From positions 44,717,124 through 44,781,123 of the forward strand of contig OY757016.1 of assembly GCA_963580285.1 (NCBI GenBank): DNA of 64,000 nucleotides, written 5' to 3'. A program made the translations under genes and the position numbers. This document shows positions 60,081 through 64,000 of this stretch, piece by piece. Origin of the DNA: Lucinisca nassula. Taxonomy: Eukaryota > Mollusca > Bivalvia > Lucinida > Lucinidae. The notes under the pieces are model-generated. The model saw only the letters and a program-made list of their open reading frames with translations, searched no databases and had not been told where the DNA came from. The first letter of the stretch is position 1. Every line of letters begins with the position of its first letter.

Positions 60081-60862
60081 CCAGCTGTCGAGCCCAGAAG
60101 CCTAGCGATTTGGTTTGAACCATTGTTAGTTGTTAGTTCCTTCGATCCCTTTATAATCTCCGTTATACGGCCAGGTGGGGATAATTTGTTCATATCGAAA
60201 TGGAATGCGTGTTCGAGCTTCGGTACCTAGAGGGTTTGCAAGGCCTAGCACTGGTGTGTGATTGGATCTGTGTGGATAACCTCTGTTATCCAGCTAGATA
60301 GGAATACTAGAACATGGGGTGAACATATATGAGAAGTGAAGTCTGGCCCGAAGGTGGCCGAGTCCAGAAGCCTAGCGCTGGGATGTGACCTAGTGAGAGT
60401 TGTAATTCCCTTTGATACTTTTATCTTCCGCGGACTGAACATCCTGGGATAACCTCCATTATGTGGCCACACGGGGATAACGATTCTTTAAGCGGGAGGT
60501 AGGCGTGTTCGAGCAGCGTAAACTTCAGATAGAGCCATACCTAGCACTGAAGTGTGACCCGGTCTTTGTGGTAGACGGACCCTCTGGGTACCGGATCCTG
60601 GGGGCCCTCTTGGTACGGGTCCTGCTAGTTGGTATCGCGGGATAACCTATGTCATCCGGCTAGATTGCGAAGACCATGCGGTTAACCAATGTGAGAAGTG
60701 AAGTCCGAACCCCCTGTGGCCCAGCCCGGAAGTAAAGCGCTTGGTTGTTTCCCAGTGTTCGTCGCCAGTCCCTCTGACCCCTTTATCCTCCACAGGATGA
60801 GTATCCCGGGATACTAGTAACCTTTATTTTGCCCAATGATGATAACTTACCATAAGGCAATG
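60081..60862 (-). repeat. Satellite S2, minus orientation, first block
   Basis: Units in reverse orientation relative to 30016-34737 (AGCCCAGAAGCCTAGCG on the plus strand). A perfect GGATAAC inverted repeat is at 60274-60291. The S2 edge overlaps the beginning of the RT remnant near 60080. Confidence 0.85.
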
Positions 60863-61166
60863 ATGTTTGTTTGTTTGATTTGAGGTTTAACGTCCCCGTC
60901 AACACTGTAAAGGTCATTTTGGAGTCGTTGCTTCCAATTTTGTGGGACTTTTACCTGACATTGAGATGCAATGACATCTCAAGCCCTGTCGCCCAATGAA
61001 ACCAATAGGGTTTATTAGCATGGACGGTCCGCCTCGCACCGCGGTTCCTGGACAGGCTTAGATCCTCTAAGCGATTTTCCAGTACTAGTGTGCGGGCCGG
61101 ATTCAGCTCTGCGTGGAAGCATCATGCAGCCCATATATTTCTTCAAGCCCCTATTGGCGGGGGCCG
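60863..61166 (-). mobile_element. SINE-B, full-length reference copy
   Basis: A 304-bp element in S2 with a perfect 12-bp target duplication CATAAGGCAATG (60851-60862 and 61167-61178). On the minus strand it begins with a GC-rich head (GGCCCCCGCCAATAGGGGCT) and ends ACGTTAAACCTCAAATCAAA plus an AAAC-rich tail. I see no clear pol III A and B boxes, so its promoter type is unknown. AAAC-tailed SINEs with a GGACGTTAAA segment are common in molluscs. Confidence 0.88.
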
Positions 61167-61590
61167 CATAAGGCAATGGTATGTCTGTGTGGTAGAGGGG
61201 TCCTCTGGGTACCGGATCCTGCTAGTGAACCCTGCAAGATGGGGATACAAGACCATGAGATGAACCTATGTGAGAAGTGAAGTCTGCCCCTTTTGCCCAT
61301 CTGGGCTGAGCCCAGAAGCCTAGTACTTGGGTGTGACCCAGTATGAATTGCGAGTCTCTTTGATCACTTTATCCTCCGAAGGATGGGAGGTCGTGATAAC
61401 TGCCATTATGCGGTCAGACGGGGATGACTATTCCATAAGGCAGTGGTATGGATGTTCGAGCAGCGGAAACTGGAGGGACAGCCCGTCCTAGCACTGTTGT
61501 GTGACTCGGTCAGCGTGGAAGACGGCTCCTCCGGATACAGCATCCTGCTAGCTGGATAACTTCTATCCGGCCAAATGGCTATACTGACGC
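61167..61590 (-). repeat. Satellite S2, minus orientation, second block
   Basis: About one and a quarter units, ending near TCCGGCCAAATGG. Frames here are accidental. Confidence 0.8.
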
Positions 61591-61860
61591 TCGCAATATA
61601 AAGACGCGGCAGTCCTAAAAACATACACTATCATGATAAAGCCTAATTAAGGCAGGGATCTGTAAAGTACACATGGGCTGAGTCTTCACGCACAGGGGCC
61701 CCAGCAAACGATGACCCCCTTTATGACAGAAGAAGGTTGCTGGTTGGATCTGCCGACAATGGCAAAAAAAAGTAGCGTCGGTGACTTGTTAAACGAAGTA
61801 GAGCGGCCAACCTTGAAGGCCCATCGTGGACAGTATTCCCCAACCTTCTCTAATAAGATA
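61591..61860. other. Unassigned stretch
   Basis: No repeat or gene recognised. A 90-codon frame begins at 61711, but it runs into a CTA microsatellite and a tRNA-like SINE head and is not credible. Confidence 0.4.
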
Positions 61861-61862
61861 CC

Positions 61863-61896
61863 GCTACTACTACTACTACTACTACTACTACCACTA
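61863..61896. repeat. (CTA)n microsatellite
   Basis: About 11 units of CTA directly upstream of a tRNA-like segment. Confidence 0.9.
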
Positions 61897-61907
61897 CAAA
61901 AGAATCC

Positions 61908-61985
61908 TCCGCGACGTAGTGGTTATGCTACTGGCCTCATAAACCAGGGGTTGTGGGCTCGCTCCCGTCTGCGTATGAGCTAAGC
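61908..61985 (+). mobile_element. tRNA-Met-like SINE head
   Basis: Contains an A-box-like GTAGTGGTTATGCTACTGG and a B-box-like GGGCTCGCTCCC. The anticodon arm reads CTGGC CTCATAA ACCAG, with CAT in anticodon position, pointing to a tRNA-Met source. Missing acceptor pairing and the downstream simple repeat argue for a SINE rather than a functional tRNA gene. Confidence 0.55.
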
Positions 61986-61998
61986 TGTTGCTGTGGCG

Positions 61999-62050
61999 AC
62001 ACACACACACACACGCGCGCACGCACGCACGCACTACACCTACACACGCA

Positions 62051-62081
<31 letters not shown>
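61999..62081. repeat. (CA)n/(CGCA)n microsatellite
   Basis: Alternating purine-pyrimidine tract of about 80 bp with CA and GCAC units and one interruption (CTACACCTAC). Such tracts can adopt Z-DNA. Confidence 0.9.
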
Positions 62082-62286
62082 GAGGGGGTGGGATGGGATT
62101 GTAATAGTTATTGATATGTACCACTTAGACAGCCTGTGCAGTGGCTAGTTTATTCACGAAGTTAAGCAACGGGTATTGCGGTCAGTACTACCTGGATTGG
62201 TGTCAGCATTGCTTCACTTCGTGGACGACCCGGTAAACGCTACAGTACTACTACTGCCGCAGCTGCTGTTATTTCATTATTAAAAT

Positions 62287-62287
62287 C

Positions 62288-62351
<64 letters not shown>
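62287..62351. repeat. (AGT)n microsatellite, first block
   Basis: About 21 units of AGT. Confidence 0.95.
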
Positions 62352-62453
62352 TAAGCAGTAGCTGTATAAGAAAAAAAACAGGTGTAGCTTACTTACACTT
62401 GTATTAGATTGACTGACGAACCGTTTTATTTTTTATCATTGCGTTTGTTATAA

Positions 62454-62490
62454 GTAGTAGTAGTAGTCGTAGTAGTAGTAGCAGTAGTAG
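62454..62490. repeat. (AGT)n microsatellite, second block
   Basis: Interrupted AGT units with CGT and AGC variants. Confidence 0.9.
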
Positions 62491-62544
62491 ACAGTTGTAG
62501 GTGGAAAAGTGATAAGATACCGGAATATGATACCGGATTTTAGT

Positions 62545-62626
62545 CAATTACCAAACAATAAGTGCATGCGATCAAACATCCCGGTTTTTATCTTCAATAA
62601 TTACCAGACAATCAGTGCATGCGGTC
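62545..62626. repeat. Short direct repeat pair
   Basis: AATTACCAAACAATAAGTGC at about 62546 recurs as AATTACCAGACAATCAGTGC at about 62599, each followed by ATGCG. Confidence 0.85.
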
Positions 62627-62759
62627 TGTGCCTGCTGCCTTGATTTCAGTGTTTTAGGATACCTCTGTTATGCAGATTGTAAATAGTTTTAAGGACGCTT
62701 CCAGTGCCTCTCTCTCTTTTTTTTTTCAGCTAAATTCTAAATTTAGCCACCCAATTAAC

Positions 62760-63179
62760 TGAGGTAATGGCCAGATATGACCGACTAAGTATAAGAAGAT
62801 AGAGTGTATGTAATGTACACCTGCGGTAATTGTCAAATGTGACCGACGCAGGAGATAGAAAGATCCGGTCCGATCCGGTGATTAAACCATACGAATTATG
62901 ATGCACCAGTCTATTCGCCTTGCGGTATGTAGTATGACCGATCCGTCAAGGTGTTGTTGTTTGCGAAGTGGAATTTCTCGCATATTTTTCCCGATTGTCA
63001 GTAATTCCGATACGTAGTTAGCTCACTATTATTTCCTTCATGTAGAAGGATTTTCCTGTTCACAAGCATCGTGAATTTTGGACAGAATGGGACTGTCCAT
63101 GTTCAGAAATTGATCGAAAATTCTATGTGAGTATAGTGACACATGTTTTCGTGGGTTTTTCCAGAATGTCCCTGAGGGG
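62760..63179. other. Unassigned stretch with short dispersed repeats
   Basis: Two related segments (GTAATGTACACCTGCGG near 62810 and a GACCGAC motif near 62780 and 62840) recur near 63455 as GTAATGTACACCTGCAG and GACCGACGCAG. No gene is seen. Confidence 0.5.
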
Positions 63180-63437
63180 AGCGTGGTAGCTCAGTGGTTA
63201 GTGCACTTGCCTCTGATGCTAGAGGTCCCGGGTTCGATCCCCGTCAGCGGCGATAAAATTTCGGTGTCAGAACACGCTCCATTGGCATCATTTGCAGGGT
63301 TGAATGTCATAAAGTGCACCGTCCTTCGGATCGGGACGTTAACTGGAGGCCCCCTTTGCAGGGAGAACCATCCCCTGTGCAGGTTAAAGATCTCTACCTT
63401 AATTACATGATTATTGTGTAGGCTTTCATCCTGCAAA
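63180..63437 (+). mobile_element. SINE-A, full-length reference copy
   Basis: tRNA-like head with A box (TAGCTCAGTGGTTAG) and B box (GGTTCGATCCCC), body with TTTCGGTGTCAGAACACGC and GGACGTTAACTGGAGGCCCC, and 3' end GTAGGCTTTCATCCTGCAAA. It supplies the empty-site sequence that proves the interruption of copy 1. The frame at 63183-63410 is a reading of the SINE and not a gene. Confidence 0.9.
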
Positions 63438-63501
63438 GTTTGGGGGGTTTGTAATGTACACCTGCAGTAATGGTCAAATATGACCGACGCAGTATCAGTA
63501 G

Positions 63502-63514
63502 ATAGATAGATAGA
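63502..63514. repeat. Short GATA repeat
   Basis: GATAGATAGATAG, about three units. Confidence 0.85.
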
Positions 63515-63768
63515 GGGAGTTCGACCATCTACCAGACATGGTAGCGGAAATTGTGCACGTTCTTCCCATGATTTTCATGTTTTTTCACCGGTGTGATCGA
63601 ACGACGTCTGGTAGATGTTTGGTTGACTGGTACACAGACCCTCTATTTCTTGATAAGAAGCAGTCAATTCCTGGACATTAGTGTTCGCACCTTTTGCCGC
63701 CATCTTTGTTACGTATGGTGTGACGTATGTACCAGAGTAACCCACGCTTTAGTTTGGTTCGACCAGAG

Positions 63769-63848
63769 TGACGTCATGACACTTCCGCCATGCTACCAGA
63801 CCACTACCAAACTGAGTTCGATCACACTTTGGTCGGTCTCACTATAAA
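63769..63848 (+). promoter_or_regulatory. Possible CRE plus TATA pair
   Basis: A full palindromic CRE (TGACGTCA, 63769-63776) lies 67 bp upstream of TATAAA (63843-63848). This spacing fits a pol II core promoter for a gene beyond the window, but both motifs are short and can occur by chance. No coding start is seen downstream within the window. Confidence 0.15.
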
Positions 63849-64000
63849 GCGACAAGAAGCGTCAAGGACGTTTTAAAACATTTTTTATATACAGTACGGC
63901 TCAGGTATTTGAACCGTGTTTCATTTTCCTTCCGCGGACAACTTTTTAAATCCGCGTTTTTCCGCCGAATGGTTTGAAGTAAACCACTCCGAGTGAAAAT

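Noticed and set aside
61711..61983. 90-codon frame
   Set aside because: It runs through a CTA microsatellite (a Leu run) and into the tRNA-like head. No homology recognised.
63183..63436. Frames on both strands over SINE-A
   Set aside because: They read through the SINE body and recur in the other SINE copies at 7486-7751 and 9021-9241.
63593..63847. 84-codon frame near the window end
   Set aside because: No recognisable domain. It spans the possible CRE region and short inverted repeats, and the codons show no protein-like pattern.

Overview
This window is repeat-dense metazoan DNA without one intact host gene. The ORFs that can be read are either remnants of mobile elements or accidental frames inside repeats. 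The repeats (a V-domain-type SINE, a SINE with an AAAC-rich tail, a TTAA-flanked hairpin MITE, an element with an (ACGG)n tract, LINE remnants close to CR1/L2) suggest a marine invertebrate, most likely a mollusc and perhaps a bivalve. That assignment rests on remembered repeat types and is low to moderate in confidence.

Layout. 1-9.8 kb is a nest of mobile elements. A tRNA-derived SINE is split (1.13-1.19 kb and 7.54-7.75 kb) by a 6.35-kb insertion with near-perfect 60-bp terminal inverted repeats and a 10-bp direct repeat at its edges. That insertion holds a TA-flanked element, a hairpin MITE, an inner foldback and a decayed LINE with endonuclease and reverse transcriptase domains, which is itself broken by three further insertions. 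9.8-30.0 kb is the plus arm of a satellite, here called S1. Its ~186-bp monomers are organised in most of the arm as a three-monomer higher-order repeat of 556 bp. 30.0-34.74 kb is a second satellite, S2 (unit about 340 bp). 34.74-59.07 kb is S1 again, in inverted orientation, interrupted by an RT remnant, a 1.3-kb insertion with an 8-bp target duplication, a 3.46-kb palindromic DNA transposon carrying a decayed DDE (HARBI1-like) transposase, a V-SINE and two 5'-truncated retroelements. 59.07-60.08 kb holds two opposed fragments of the same RT family. 60.08-61.59 kb is S2 in minus orientation. 61.6-64.0 kb has microsatellites, two tRNA-like SINE heads and lower-copy DNA.

How the parts fit. 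The two S1 arms (about 19 kb and 18 kb of satellite) face each other across the S2 tract, and both end at nearly the same point of one monomer type. The plus arm has a highly uniform core that looks recently amplified, while the minus arm is more diverged and loaded with insertions. Several insertions can be read cleanly because the flanking satellite or SINE gives the empty-site sequence. The strongest candidates for something undescribed are the inverted higher-order satellite with its two invariant boxes per monomer, the 60-bp-TIR insertion, the palindromic HARBI1-like element placed in a palindromic target without a target duplication, and S2 with its GGATAAC inverted repeats. No database search was possible, so all family names are from recognition only.
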